Numbered from the stretch's first letter, positions 1 to 8,106 are shown. The stretch: 64,000 nucleotides of DNA from Bacillus sp. Cs-700 (GCF_011082085.1 NZ_CP041063.1:3148001-3212000), one strand, 5' to 3'. Numbers and translations are program-made. The notes: generated by a model not told the origin, from the sequence alone.

Positions 1-435
1 AATGCGGGTGGAAAAGGACCGTATGTTATTGCCCAAGAACTTAACCAAAAAGGGGTTACGAAACCAATGATTGATCAATCACTTGAAGAATACTCTTATG
101 AACAGCAGCTTGAGATTGCTAAAAATTTAGCTGAAAAGAAAGCGTCAAAGCTTAAGAAGTCATCAGCAACGGAGCAAAAACAGAAAGTGAACCAGGAGCT
201 GAGAGCGAAAGGATTTGACCGAGATATTATTCAAGAAGTGATGGAGCAAATCAATTTAGATAAAGGCGATAACGAAGAGTGGGAAGCCCTCGTTATGCAA
301 GCTCAAAAAGCCGAACGTCGATACAGTAAGCTAGGACGTAGAGAATTTGATCAAAAGATGAAGCAGTTTTTGTATCGAAAAGGATTCCCATTTCCATTAA
401 TTAATAAGTACCTTGAAGAATTTAACGATCAATAA
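1..435 (+). CDS. recX: RecX regulatory protein, 5'-truncated
   Basis: The reading frame is open from base 1, so the gene is cut by the window edge and only the C-terminal 144 residues are present. Two segments of the KGxxxIxxEL...KG type (near the window start and again at QELRAKGFDRDIIQEV) and a final YRKGFPFPLINKYLEEF helix are the three-helix repeats of RecX. RecX binds RecA filaments and modulates recombination and the SOS response. It converges on the next gene, and the two coding ends overlap by 14 bp. In B. subtilis recX likewise precedes yfhH, which supports the call. Confidence 0.9.
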   Translation, partial: NAGGKGPYVIAQELNQKGVTKPMIDQSLEEYSYEQQLEIAKNLAEKKASKLKKSSATEQKQKVNQELRAKGFDRDIIQEVMEQINLDKGDNEEWEALVMQAQKAERRYSKLGRREFDQKMKQFLYRKGFPFPLINKYLEEFNDQ

Positions 436-1093
436 AAATTTCTTTCTGCCCCTTATCTTCCTCAATGATTTGTTTTGCTTTCTCTAAAGCGGATTTTAAT
501 CTAGTGGGATCAGATATATGGTTCGAATGAGACCAGAAAGGCGTATTCATTCCACCCATATAGACCGCCGTAGCGCTTACACCAGTGCCTTCAAGTTCTT
601 TCCACAGGCTCTCTGTAAATCCTCTCACAGCGTATTTTGAGGCCACATAAACAGATTCATGTTTCTTTCCTTTCAAGCCTGCCGTAGAGATGATATTCAT
701 AATGCGACCTTTCCTTTCTTTTAATATCGGTAGAAAGGCTTGGGTCGTGAAAATCGTCCCTTTTACATTTGTATCTATGACATGGTGAATGTCTGAAATC
801 GTCATCTCTTCTAAGGAACCGAATGTCCCTATTCCGGCATTATTCACAAGAAGATCAACGCTAAGGTCATCTTCTTTCAGTTTCTTTGTCAAATGCGCTA
901 GATCATCAGGGTTTGTTATGTCGCATTGGTAGCTCAGACATGTCGCGTTTTCTTTCTCGATATGCTGACAGGTAGAGGTAAGTTTTTCTTTTGTTCTTCC
1001 TACTAATACCATACGATGTCCTTCTTTTGCCCAGCGCTTTGCAAGTTCAGCGCCTAGGCCAGACCCAGCTCCCGTAATTAAGATGGTTTTCAT
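422..1093 (-). CDS. Short-chain dehydrogenase/reductase
   Basis: A 223-residue Rossmann-fold oxidoreductase of the classical SDR family. The cofactor motif TGAGSGLG is at residues 7-14, followed by NNAG, the catalytic serine in the NIISTAG strand and YVASK carrying the catalytic Tyr and Lys. An arginine after the second beta strand (VLVGRTKEK) suggests NADP(H) preference. The C-terminus is short for the family, like the YqjQ/DltE-type SDRs. Its 3' end overlaps recX by 14 bp on the opposite strand. The substrate cannot be told from sequence. Confidence 0.85.
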   Translation of the reverse strand: MKTILITGAGSGLGAELAKRWAKEGHRMVLVGRTKEKLTSTCQHIEKENATCLSYQCDITNPDDLAHLTKKLKEDDLSVDLLVNNAGIGTFGSLEEMTISDIHHVIDTNVKGTIFTTQAFLPILKERKGRIMNIISTAGLKGKKHESVYVASKYAVRGFTESLWKELEGTGVSATAVYMGGMNTPFWSHSNHISDPTRLKSALEKAKQIIEEDKGQKEIFIDR

Positions 1094-1188
1094 AGTAAAT
1101 CACTCCTTGATGTAAGCGTAGCATATTTTTGTCAGGAAGCAGAAAATAAACTATACTTGGGGGAAGAATAGAGTAGTGGAGGTTAAGA

Positions 1189-1509
1189 ATGGAAAAGCGT
1201 TTCAGTGAAATGAGTGAGCAGGAATTACGAAGTGAAATAGCACTTCTTAGTGAAAAAGCACGTCGAGCTGAGCAGATGGGAATGGTGAATGAATTTGCTG
1301 TTCATGAGCGCAGAATAGCTCTTGCAAAATCCTATTTAATTAACCCTGAGAACTTTGCTCCTGGTGAGATGTATGAAATAGATGGCGACCCAGGTTCAAC
1401 ATTTAGAATAGACTATATGAACGGAACGTTTGCCTGGGGATATCGTGAGGGAAATAAGGAAATAGAAGCATTTCCTATCTCGATGCTCATTAAAAAAGAG
1501 CAGCAGTAA
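1189..1509 (+). CDS. yfhH: YfhH family protein (DUF1811)
   Basis: A 106-residue cytoplasmic protein with an N-terminal helical half (EMSEQELRSEIALLSEKARRAEQ) and a C-terminal beta-rich half (PGEMYEIDGDPGSTFRI...FAWGYREG) typical of YfhH. The function is unknown. The start is set by GGAGG about 10 bases upstream. Position between recX and sspK matches B. subtilis. Its last codons form the 5' arm of a terminator that serves the opposite strand. Confidence 0.85.
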   Translation: MEKRFSEMSEQELRSEIALLSEKARRAEQMGMVNEFAVHERRIALAKSYLINPENFAPGEMYEIDGDPGSTFRIDYMNGTFAWGYREGNKEIEAFPISMLIKKEQQ

Positions 1510-1518
1510 TGCTGCTCT
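1490..1518 (-). terminator. Rho-independent terminator of sspK-ypzG inside the 3' end of yfhH
   Basis: A 9-bp perfect stem (AGAGCAGCA / TGCTGCTCT, loop of four) spans the yfhH stop codon. Read on the minus strand it is followed by six T residues, so it is a strong terminator for the minus-strand pair and only weak on the plus strand. Confidence 0.75.
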
Positions 1519-1526
1519 CTTCATTT

Positions 1527-1685
1527 CTAAGATCGTTTTCTCGTTTGCACTTGAAGAACGATATCGTTATACGTTTGCTTTGATTGTCCATTTACCTGAT
1601 TGTGCGCGTGTTTTGGGTTTGCAGTTGGAGATTGGAATGGATCCTCATATTTCGGATGAAGCCGATTTCGGTTATTTTTACCCAT
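1527..1685 (-). CDS. YpzG-like small protein
   Basis: A 52-residue gene just downstream of sspK. It begins MGKNNRNRLHPKYEDPFQSP and continues with an N-P-K-H-A-x-N-Q-V-N-G segment, as in the small, basic, Asn/Gln-rich YpzG family of Bacillus, whose function is unknown. The start ATG has GGAGG about 9 bases upstream. It lies 25 bp after sspK on the same strand and probably forms a two-gene, late-sporulation operon with it. A role in spores is inferred from this neighbour only. Confidence 0.75.
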   Translation of the reverse strand: MGKNNRNRLHPKYEDPFQSPTANPKHAHNQVNGQSKQTYNDIVLQVQTRKRS

Positions 1686-1710
1686 AGCTGCTGCCTCCTA
1701 TATGAGAAAA

Positions 1711-1866
1711 TTATCCCTGACGGTTGCCTGTACGATTAGATGCGCTCATGCGCTCCTGTGGATGAGTGTTAATCGATCCGTCAGCTCGTTTCGATGCATA
1801 TTCTTCTTTCGCGCGTGGTTCTCCAGAAAACTTTGCATCTGGAAAACCGGTTTTTTTGTTTCTCAT
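1711..1866 (-). CDS. sspK: Small acid-soluble spore protein K
   Basis: A 51-residue minor SASP. The signature is [20 protein letters not shown] followed by a [18 protein letters not shown] block, characteristic of SspK. It is packed into the forespore core. A longer frame reaches 1908, but the start at 1866 is preferred because it has AAAGGGG about 10 bases upstream and gives the family's usual N-terminus. A sigma-G-like promoter lies upstream at 1914-1943. Confidence 0.9.
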   Translation of the reverse strand: MRNKKTGFPDAKFSGEPRAKEEYASKRADGSINTHPQERMSASNRTGNRQG

Positions 1867-1913
1867 GATTGTGCGCCCCTTTCCAATATCGTGTTGTGAA
1901 GCAGGCACACAAT

Positions 1914-1943
1914 TAGTATGCGAATCAGAACGTTATGTTATGT
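1914..1943 (-). promoter_or_regulatory. Candidate sigma-G promoter of sspK
   Basis: On the minus strand, ACATA (1939-1943) lies 18 bases before CATACTA (1914-1920). CATACTA is an exact match to the forespore -10 consensus CATWMTA, and sspK belongs to the sigma-G regulon in B. subtilis. Confidence 0.6.
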
Positions 1944-1994
1944 GTGATTTATTAAGTTCTACATTGAAAGTACAACATGAAAGGAGCATGCCTC

Positions 1995-2264
1995 ATGGAA
2001 GATCTATTTGAAAGGCTTACTCATAACCTTCTTGAGAAAAACGACCATCTTTCTTACGGACAGGCAAGAACAATGGTGGAATTACTGTGGGAAGATTTTG
2101 AATCATCAAGAGCGAAGGCTGGAAGAGAGTATAAAGGTCAAGATGTAACTGAAAAAATCGTGAAACAGTGGATTGATTATTATGGTCCAGTTCTTCATGA
2201 CTTTATGATGAGTAATCCAAAGTACAAAGGTTATTTTGGAGACGATAGAAGTATAAAGCACTAA
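1995..2264 (+). CDS. yfhJ: YfhJ family (WVELL domain) protein
   Basis: An 89-residue protein with the family hallmark around T-M-V-E-L-L-W-E-D-F-E-S-S, followed by K-A-G-R-E-Y-K-G and a C-terminal PKYKGYF segment. Function unknown. The start at 1995 is chosen over an in-frame ATG at 1977 because the RBS AAAGGAG (1979-1985) lies between them and is spaced correctly for 1995. It ends at a strong terminator. Confidence 0.8.
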   Translation: MEDLFERLTHNLLEKNDHLSYGQARTMVELLWEDFESSRAKAGREYKGQDVTEKIVKQWIDYYGPVLHDFMMSNPKYKGYFGDDRSIKH

Positions 2265-2267
2265 ATA

Positions 2268-2302
2268 GAAACCGGCTGGACAATTGTCCAGCCGGTTTCT
2301 TA
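2268..2302 (+). terminator. Rho-independent terminator after yfhJ, shared with yfhP
   Basis: An almost uninterrupted stem built from AACCGGCTGGACAATTGTCC and its mirror, with the AATT centre, is followed by TTTCTTA. It lies between convergent genes and can act in both directions. Confidence 0.9.
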
Positions 2303-2328
2303 TATAATCCTTCGAGTGACGTAGCAGT

Positions 2329-3309
2329 TCAGTCGACAGCAGGATCCAATTTTTTTCTAAGCGTGTCTTCACTGTATACCCAACCTGTGTAGGAGCTAGT
2401 GATTTCAAGCTGATCTTCCATCTGTACAACGGCAACAAAAGGATAGTGACCTTTATTGCGATAGCGAAGATCAATAAATCGCACCTCATATCCCACTTCT
2501 TTTTCTTCAATTTCCCATCGATATACGGGTGAAAAAGAGAGGAAAGCACTTAAGTTCGGGTCTTCTTTTGCAGATTCGAGTACAGGCGTTTTCGGAACTG
2601 GCACCCGTTCAAATTCATCTTGAACGTGTATGGTCGTTCCCTCAGCACGAGCGACATAGAACTGTGATTCGGATTTAACTGCAATGTGCCATTTACTCCA
2701 ACGAATTGTAGGTGAGACAATGACTTCCACGGCATCAGGAATTCGTTCTCTAACAGCACGAATCACTTTTTTCTGTTCTGAAATTCTCCATAGATAATAG
2801 AGAATGAGAACGCCGTATATCGTTAAAAAAGTGAAACCAGGATTTGCACCAATGTACCATAGAATCAGACCTGCAATATGGCTGAGGAAAATAAATGGGT
2901 CAAAGATATTTATGACGCCAAGTGCGACCCATCTATTGGAAAATGGTCGAATGGCCTGTGTTCCATAAGCATTGAAAATATCGACAAACACATGAATAAA
3001 GACGGCAAGAAATGTCCATAACCAGAGATGAAGCCAGTTTGTTTCTGGATAAAAAAGCATGATACCACTACTAATAATAATGGGCCAGAGAAGGACGGCA
3101 GGAATCGAGTGGGTAATCCCTCTGTGATGGCGTATATAGACAGCGTTATTTTTTAATTTTAATACTGTATCAAAGTCTGGGGCTTGCGATCCGATTAGCG
3201 CCCCAATTAGAACGCTTTGTGCGGTAATAGGGTCCTGCGCAATAGCTGGATCTAAAGTTGCGAGAGCTCCAATCCCCAGTCCCATGACCACATGTGTCCC
3301 AGTATCCAT
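2329..3309 (-). CDS. yfhP: YfhP family membrane-bound metal-dependent hydrolase
   Basis: A 326-residue integral membrane protein of the DUF457/YbcI family. It starts MDTGTHVVMGLGIG and carries APDFDTVLKL, YIRHHRGITHS (conserved metal-binding His cluster) and HVFVDIFNAYGTQ. These His/Asp positions lie between four to five hydrophobic spans in the N-terminal half; the C-terminal 120 residues are soluble. Family members are predicted membrane hydrolases of unproven substrate. The start at 3309 has AAGGAGG upstream and gives the usual length; a frame extending to 3393 lacks an RBS. Confidence 0.85.
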   Translation of the reverse strand: MDTGTHVVMGLGIGALATLDPAIAQDPITAQSVLIGALIGSQAPDFDTVLKLKNNAVYIRHHRGITHSIPAVLLWPIIISSGIMLFYPETNWLHLWLWTFLAVFIHVFVDIFNAYGTQAIRPFSNRWVALGVINIFDPFIFLSHIAGLILWYIGANPGFTFLTIYGVLILYYLWRISEQKKVIRAVRERIPDAVEVIVSPTIRWSKWHIAVKSESQFYVARAEGTTIHVQDEFERVPVPKTPVLESAKEDPNLSAFLSFSPVYRWEIEEKEVGYEVRFIDLRYRNKGHYPFVAVVQMEDQLEITSSYTGWVYSEDTLRKKLDPAVD

Positions 3310-3479
3310 AGGGTAAGATCCTCCTTGTGAAGCAAATCGATTAAGTTGCCAATATCGCGTGAAGTTTAGCGTTCTCTCTTTAGTTATACCCAATTAAAAC
3401 AAATGTGAAAAGTTAAAAGGTGAATGATAAGGTATGATGAGTTATTATATGTGATAGATGAAGATGGAGGAAGTTAAAA

Positions 3480-3539
3480 GTGAATTTTAATCGTTCTTTA
3501 ATACCATTTACTATATCATATCGGAGAGTTGATGCATGA
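3480..3539 (+). CDS. Possible 19-aa leader peptide translationally coupled to mutY
   Basis: A GTG codon at 3480 follows a strong GGAGG (3466-3470) by nine bases and opens the frame MNFNRSLIPFTISYRRVDA. Its TGA stop overlaps the mutY start as ATGA. No family is known for so short a peptide. The ideal spacing and start-stop overlap suggest coupling rather than chance, but conservation would have to be shown. Confidence 0.4.
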   Translation: MNFNRSLIPFTISYRRVDA

Positions 3540-4627
3540 CAAAGAAAGTGACAGACCTTTTACAATTATTTGACGAACAAAAATTTCAACAAGATCTTAT
3601 TACTTGGTTTAAAAAAGAACAGCGAACGCTTCCGTGGCGTGAAAGTAAGGACCCTTATCGGGTGTGGGTGTCTGAAATAATGCTACAACAAACAAGGGTC
3701 GATACGGTCATCCCTTATTACGAGCGGTTTATGACCCTTTTTCCTACAGTGGATGCACTTGCAGAAGCTGAAGAAGCAGACGTATTAAAGGCATGGGAAG
3801 GGCTGGGATATTATTCAAGAGCACGAAATCTCCAGAGTGCTGTTCGCGAAGTTGCAGAGTCCTATAACGGAATCGTACCCAATCAACCAAAGCAAATTTC
3901 TGCTCTGAAGGGTGTAGGTCCTTATACAGCAGGTGCAATTTTAAGTATTGCATACGACATACCTGAACCTGCAGTTGATGGAAACGTCATGCGTGTACTT
4001 TCAAGAATTATTGGGATATGGGAAGATATTGCAAAACCTTCAGCTCGTAAGACGTTCGAAGAAATAACACGACGAATTATTTCAAATGAGGACCCATCAT
4101 CATTTAATCAAGGAATGATGGAGCTAGGCGCAATCGTATGTACCCCAAGATCTCCTTCTTGTCTCTTATGTCCGGTACAGGAGCATTGTAGAGCTTTTGC
4201 GGAAGGATCACAAGAAGAGCTACCGATTAAATCTAAGAAAAAAGCCCCGCGCCCTGTCCCAATAGCGGTAGTAGCACTTGAAGATAATTCAGGGAGATTT
4301 CTTGTTAGGCAGCGACCGGAAACAGGCCTTCTAGCAAGCTTATGGGAATTTCCAAACGTTGAACTGAGTGAAGGGTCAAAAGAAAATCAGCTTCAAAATC
4401 ATATATGGGAAGAATATCAAATCGAAGTTGAAATTGAGAAAGAGTTAGCTACTTTTAACCATATTTTTAGTCATCTAAAGTGGCAGTTAACCGTGTATAA
4501 AGGATCGTATGATGGTGAAATTTCTCCTAAGAACTTTAAAATGGTAGAGAAAAAGGACTTGAAGAACTTCGCTTTTCCTGTTGCTCATCAAAAAATCACA
4601 CAAATGGTTCTAGAAGGAGAGGAATAA
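3536..4627 (+). CDS. mutY: A/G-specific adenine DNA glycosylase MutY
   Basis: This protein removes adenine mispaired with 8-oxoguanine in base-excision repair. The 363 residues contain an HhH-GPD fold with catalytic Glu47 (VSEIMLQQT), the helix-hairpin-helix LKGVGPYTAGA and catalytic Asp148 (PAVDGNV). The Fe-S loop is Cys202-x6-Cys209-x2-Cys212-x5-Cys218. A C-terminal NUDIX-like domain for 8-oxoG recognition starts near residue 235. Length matches the Bacillus family. The ATG overlaps the stop of a possible leader peptide and has CGGAGAG upstream. Confidence 0.97.
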   Translation: MTKKVTDLLQLFDEQKFQQDLITWFKKEQRTLPWRESKDPYRVWVSEIMLQQTRVDTVIPYYERFMTLFPTVDALAEAEEADVLKAWEGLGYYSRARNLQSAVREVAESYNGIVPNQPKQISALKGVGPYTAGAILSIAYDIPEPAVDGNVMRVLSRIIGIWEDIAKPSARKTFEEITRRIISNEDPSSFNQGMMELGAIVCTPRSPSCLLCPVQEHCRAFAEGSQEELPIKSKKKAPRPVPIAVVALEDNSGRFLVRQRPETGLLASLWEFPNVELSEGSKENQLQNHIWEEYQIEVEIEKELATFNHIFSHLKWQLTVYKGSYDGEISPKNFKMVEKKDLKNFAFPVAHQKITQMVLEGEE

Positions 4628-4629
4628 TT

Positions 4630-5391
4630 GTGGAGTTGAATTTAGAAAATAAACGCGTTTTAATTACAGGTGGTTCAAAAGGCATTGGCAAATCGATTGC
4701 GAAGGCATTTTATGAAGAAGGTGCAAAGGTAGGTATTTGTGGAAGGAATCGCGAGGATCTTGAGATGGCGAAAGATGAAATTGGCCCGAACCTTGCTTTA
4801 TTCGAAGCGGATGTAACTGATGAAAGAAAACGTGTACAGCTATTGGATTCATTTATAATGGAATTTGGTTCTATTGATATCCTCATAAATAATGCTGGAG
4901 GAAGCAGTGGAGGGACGATTATGGAAACAAATCTCTCTGAATTTCATAAGGCGATGGATCTAAATTTCTATTCAGCGGTTCACCTCAGTCAACTATCAGC
5001 AGAAAAAATGAAGGAGCTGGGTAAAGGGGTGATTGTCAATATCTCTTCGATCTTTGGTCGGGAATCTGGCGGCAAGCCAACTTATAATCACTCAAAAGCA
5101 GCCATGATTAGCTTTACAAAAGCAATGGGTGATGAATTAATTCAAGATGGTGTGCGGGTAAATGGCGTAGCACCAGGTGCGATTCTTCATCCTTCAGGAA
5201 ATTGGCAAAAGCGAAAGGAAGAGGATCCAGAGAAAATTGCTCAGTTTGTAGAAAAAGAAATTCCAGGTGGGAGATTTGGTACACCTGAGGAAGTAGCAAA
5301 TGCCGTCGTTTTTCTAGCTTCTGACAAAGCCTCCTGGATCGTCGGTGCCACCATCACGGTAGATGGTGGACAATCAAAATCTAATTTTTAA
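4630..5391 (+). CDS. SDR family oxidoreductase
   Basis: A 253-residue classical SDR with TGGSKGIG (cofactor loop), NNAGG, the catalytic Ser in NISSIFG, Y-N-H-S-K (Tyr and Lys) and the C-terminal W-I-V-G-A-T-I-T-V-D-G-G block. It starts at GTG two bases after mutY with AAGGAGAGG in front, so the two are co-transcribed. In B. subtilis the enoyl-ACP reductase fabL lies in this neighbourhood, but the active-site spacing here is that of a generic beta-ketoacyl reductase or alcohol dehydrogenase, so FabL is not assigned. Confidence 0.8.
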   Translation: MELNLENKRVLITGGSKGIGKSIAKAFYEEGAKVGICGRNREDLEMAKDEIGPNLALFEADVTDERKRVQLLDSFIMEFGSIDILINNAGGSSGGTIMETNLSEFHKAMDLNFYSAVHLSQLSAEKMKELGKGVIVNISSIFGRESGGKPTYNHSKAAMISFTKAMGDELIQDGVRVNGVAPGAILHPSGNWQKRKEEDPEKIAQFVEKEIPGGRFGTPEEVANAVVFLASDKASWIVGATITVDGGQSKSNF

Positions 5392-5398
5392 TGATGTT

Positions 5399-5429
5399 AA
5401 AAGCCCTCCGTGAATATCCGGAGGGCTTT
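5399..5429 (+). terminator. Rho-independent terminator of mutY-SDR
   Basis: A 9-bp stem AGCCCTCCG / CGGAGGGCT with an 8-base loop is followed by TTTTG. It also faces the small convergent gene at 5441. Confidence 0.88.
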
Positions 5430-5440
5430 TGTTTATCATT

Positions 5441-5632
5441 TTAATCAGGCATAAAGGCAGACAATCCACCACGTTGTTCAATTTCTTTCATGATTTCTCT
5501 ATGAATTGCCAGGCCCTCACTGTTTAAATAAGGTGCAATTTGCTGCAAACTGTGGTGAAAAAAAGAAAGCTCCTGGTCAGCCCAATCCTTTTTCGCCATC
5601 ATGGATAGCTCAGTCATATCTCGATGATCCAT
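5441..5632 (-). CDS. Small conserved hypothetical protein
   Basis: A 63-residue, His- and Met-rich soluble protein (N-terminal MDHRDMTELSMMAKKDWADQ) with an AAAGGAGG RBS eight bases before ATG. No catalytic motif or membrane span is visible. It sits where B. subtilis has yfhS-like small genes next to the gamma-SASP, but homology was not established. It appears to be a genuine gene from its RBS and flanking terminator. Confidence 0.65.
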   Translation of the reverse strand: MDHRDMTELSMMAKKDWADQELSFFHHSLQQIAPYLNSEGLAIHREIMKEIEQRGGLSAFMPD

Positions 5633-5735
5633 TTAAGATCCTCCTTTTCGATTATATTTTGCTACAGAAATGTATGTAGTATGAAGGGAAGTTTTGAGAA
5701 ACCAAGAGAGGATTTTTTATTTTTTGAAATAGCAT

Positions 5736-5764
5736 ACATAAGAATGTCTGATCTGGATATTCTA
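5736..5764 (+). promoter_or_regulatory. Candidate sigma-G promoter of the gamma-SASP gene
   Basis: ACATA (5736-5740) lies 17 bases before TATTCTA (5758-5764), six of seven matches to CATWMTA. The same ACATA -35 form precedes sspK. Gamma-SASP genes are sigma-G targets. Confidence 0.45.
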
Positions 5765-5787
5765 TTGTTTGTGGGAGGTGATAAGCC

Positions 5788-6120
5788 ATGGCAAAGAAAC
5801 CAGGACAAACTCAAGCTGGTACAAGTATTCAACACGTAAAACAGCAGAATCAACAAGCTTCTGCAGGACAAGCAGGTCAGCAACAATACGGTGCTGAATT
5901 TGCAAGTGAAACGGATGCTCAAGAAGTGAAAGCTCGCAATGCGAAGTCTGCTCAAAACAAGCAGCAAGCATCTGCAGGACAAGCAGGACAAGCAGGTCAG
6001 CAACAATACGGTGCTGAATTTGCAAGCGAAACGGATGCTCAGCAAGTGAAAGCTCGTAACGCAAAGTCTGCTCAAAATAAGCAGCAAGCATCTTCGAAAA
6101 ACAACCAGCAGCAACAATAA
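5788..6120 (+). CDS. sspE: Gamma-type small acid-soluble spore protein
   Basis: A 110-residue Gln/Ala-rich spore-core storage protein. Two tandem copies of a block ending G-A-E-F-A-S-E-T-D-A-Q-x-V-K-A-R-N are present; each E-F-A-S-E-T-D carries the cut site of the germination protease GPR. The repeats are nearly identical in DNA (about 5855-5960 and 5964-6082), with an extra GQA triplet of residues in the second. It is not a DNA-binding alpha/beta SASP but an amino-acid reserve used in outgrowth. RBS GGAGGTGAT precedes the ATG. Confidence 0.95.
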   Translation: MAKKPGQTQAGTSIQHVKQQNQQASAGQAGQQQYGAEFASETDAQEVKARNAKSAQNKQQASAGQAGQAGQQQYGAEFASETDAQQVKARNAKSAQNKQQASSKNNQQQQ

Positions 6121-6134
6121 GAGAACTTCCCATG

Positions 6135-6164
6135 CAGGGCTGACTTAGTCAGCCCTGTTTTTCT
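6135..6164 (+). terminator. Rho-independent terminator of sspE
   Basis: A 10-bp perfect stem CAGGGCTGAC / GTCAGCCCTG with a TTA loop, then TTTTTCTTT. Confidence 0.9.
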
Positions 6165-6237
6165 TTCAAATGATTAAAGGGTGATAGGGATTTCAACGAA
6201 AACATCGAAACACTTACTAGAAGGAAGGAGGCTTCAT

Positions 6238-6903
6238 ATGTGTGGACGCTTTTCCTTAACAACAGAACTCGACGCTCTATTAGAACGGTTTCAAATTGAA
6301 CAGACAACTATTGAAGGCTATGAGCCAAGGTTTAATGTCGCGCCATCTCAACAAATTCCAGCCGTTATTCGAGCAGGCCATTGTAATCGAATGGGAACAT
6401 TAAGGTGGGGGTTAATTCCTTTTTGGGCAAAGGATGCTTCGATGGCATCTAAATTGATCAATGCAAGGAGTGAAACGGCAGATAAAAAGGCAAGTTTTAA
6501 GCACGCACTTAAAAAGCAGAGATGCCTAATTTTATCCGATGGCTTCTATGAATGGAAACAAACGGAGAATAGGAAAGTACCTATGCGAATTCAAGTAAGA
6601 AAAGGTGAGCCGTTTGCAATGGCTGGATTATGGGAAAAATGGGATGATGGTAATCACACACACTATACGTGTACCATTTTGACGACTGAAGCAAATGAGC
6701 TAATGGAAGAAATACATAATCGAATGCCTGTCATTTTAACAAAAGAAACGGAAAAAATCTGGCTTGATTCTTCCGTGAATGATTTAGCCGAATTAAACCA
6801 GTGCATGAAGCCTTTTGCGTCTTCTGAGATGAATGCCTACGAAGTTTCCACAATTGTCAATTCACCTAAAAATGAAAAGCCTGAATGTATCATACCTATT
6901 TAA
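6238..6903 (+). CDS. SOS response-associated peptidase family (SRAP/HMCES-like)
   Basis: A 221-residue YedK/HMCES homologue that forms a covalent thiazolidine link to abasic sites in single-stranded DNA, shielding them from breakage. The catalytic set is Cys2 (exposed after Met removal, MCGRFS), Asn75 (LINARSET), Glu105 (FYEW) and His160 (HNRMPVIL), the same numbering as E. coli YedK. The start at 6238 is fixed by the need for Cys2 and by GGAAGGAGG upstream, although the frame stays open to 6181. It is monocistronic between sspE and ygaB. Confidence 0.93.
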   Translation: MCGRFSLTTELDALLERFQIEQTTIEGYEPRFNVAPSQQIPAVIRAGHCNRMGTLRWGLIPFWAKDASMASKLINARSETADKKASFKHALKKQRCLILSDGFYEWKQTENRKVPMRIQVRKGEPFAMAGLWEKWDDGNHTHYTCTILTTEANELMEEIHNRMPVILTKETEKIWLDSSVNDLAELNQCMKPFASSEMNAYEVSTIVNSPKNEKPECIIPI

Positions 6904-7068
6904 GCTGCTTCCCGTTACAGAGAGAGGCAGCGCAAAAATGTTTTTGACAAAACCTCCTACTTCTCTACAGAACTTTCCAAAGGTTTTTTATCTCACATAT
7001 GGAATTTGTTTGCTGAAGATGTTTCGTATCTGTGAGTTAACACGTTTAGTTTGAAAGGAGAAGGTTAG

Positions 7069-7293
7069 ATGACTGAGTTTGATGAGCTTATTCAACAACA
7101 GCTCAAGCTTGCTGATCAGATGATTTATACCAAGGAAGAAATACAGAAGTTAGAGGAGACGTTATGTGGGTCGGATGAAGCGATGAAAACGATTATTGTT
7201 GAAAAAAAAGAACGGCTGTTGCATTTGGAAGAAGAGTTTGAACGACTAATCGAGAATGTCATCTCTACCTTTGAAAATACACCAATTTATTAA
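7069..7293 (+). CDS. ygaB: YgaB-like coiled-coil protein
   Basis: A 74-residue acidic helical protein with heptad-like spacing (EEIQKLEETL..., EKKERLLHLEEEFERLIE), so a coiled coil is likely. RBS AAAGGAGAAGG. It is named by position directly before ntdP/ygaC, as in B. subtilis, and by general character; sequence identity with YgaB could not be measured. Function unknown. The 165 bases between SRAP and this gene hold no other feature. Confidence 0.65.
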   Translation: MTEFDELIQQQLKLADQMIYTKEEIQKLEETLCGSDEAMKTIIVEKKERLLHLEEEFERLIENVISTFENTPIY

Positions 7294-7500
7294 TAGCAAT
7301 TGAGGTGCCATTCAATTCGAGTGGCGCTTTTATTTTAATTTTATTTTGTTAAGCGTTATAATGGAGAAGAATATAGATGAGATGTAATAAATTTGATGAT
7401 AGCCATGTATTGAACGGTAAGAAAGAATGGATACTGTGAGTCTGCCTATATGCAAGAGGCATTCATCGTTTTCCGGAATTTCTTAGGAAAGGAGAAGGAG

Positions 7501-8028
7501 ATGAGTTTCCCAACGACCGGGACGAGAATTCAAATTCAAAGTTACAAACATCGCGGTACGCTTCATCGTACTTGGGAAGAAAGCATCGTACTGAAAGGTA
7601 CCTCAAAAGAAATCATTGGGGGGAACGATCGCATTCTCGTGACAGAAGCTGATGGAAGACAATGGCGTACGCGTGAACCTGCGATTTGCTATTTTAGTGC
7701 GAACCACTGGTTTAATGTCATTGGAATGATTCGGACGGATGGACTTTATTACTATTGTAATTTAGGTACACCATTTACGTACGACGAAGAGGCGTTAAAA
7801 TATATTGATTATGATCTTGATATTAAGATCTATCCTGATATGACCTTTAAACTTCTTGATGAAGATGAGTATGAAGCACACCGCGAAGAGATGAATTATC
7901 CCGAAGCCATTGACCGCATTATACAACAAAATGTAAAAGAGCTGATGAACTGGATTCATCAGCGTAAAGGACCATTTGCTCCAGGTTTTGTGGATCAGTG
8001 GTATGAACAATTTCTACAATATAGGTAA
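7501..8028 (+). CDS. ntdP: Nucleoside tri-/diphosphate phosphatase NtdP (YgaC, DUF402)
   Basis: A 175-residue DUF402 enzyme that hydrolyses nucleoside di- and triphosphates. The recalled B. subtilis YgaC sequence is almost collinear: [58 protein letters not shown] and [19 protein letters not shown]. The Asp/Glu residues in the DYDLDIK...LLDEDEYE stretch are the likely metal ligands. Start at 7501 has GGAGAAGGAG just upstream; the frame extends to 7450 without an RBS. Confidence 0.93.
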   Translation: MSFPTTGTRIQIQSYKHRGTLHRTWEESIVLKGTSKEIIGGNDRILVTEADGRQWRTREPAICYFSANHWFNVIGMIRTDGLYYYCNLGTPFTYDEEALKYIDYDLDIKIYPDMTFKLLDEDEYEAHREEMNYPEAIDRIIQQNVKELMNWIHQRKGPFAPGFVDQWYEQFLQYR

Positions 8029-8029
8029 G

Positions 8030-8062
8030 AAAAACCTGTTGAATGTTTTTCAACAGGTTTTT
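8030..8062 (+). terminator. Rho-independent terminator of ntdP
   Basis: Stem AACCTGTTGAA / TTCAACAGGTT with a short loop, flanked by A and T runs. Confidence 0.9.
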
Positions 8063-8106
8063 GCATGATATTAAAAAGCATGTGAATAGCTAAAGGATGA
8101 TGCCAT

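Noticed and set aside
1702-1899. Plus-strand 65-residue frame opposite sspK
   Set aside because: It mirrors the clearly recognisable SspK gene and lacks an RBS.
4630-5391. Naming the SDR fabL because of its position after mutY
   Set aside because: The active-site pattern is that of a generic SDR and it does not resemble recalled FabL sequence.
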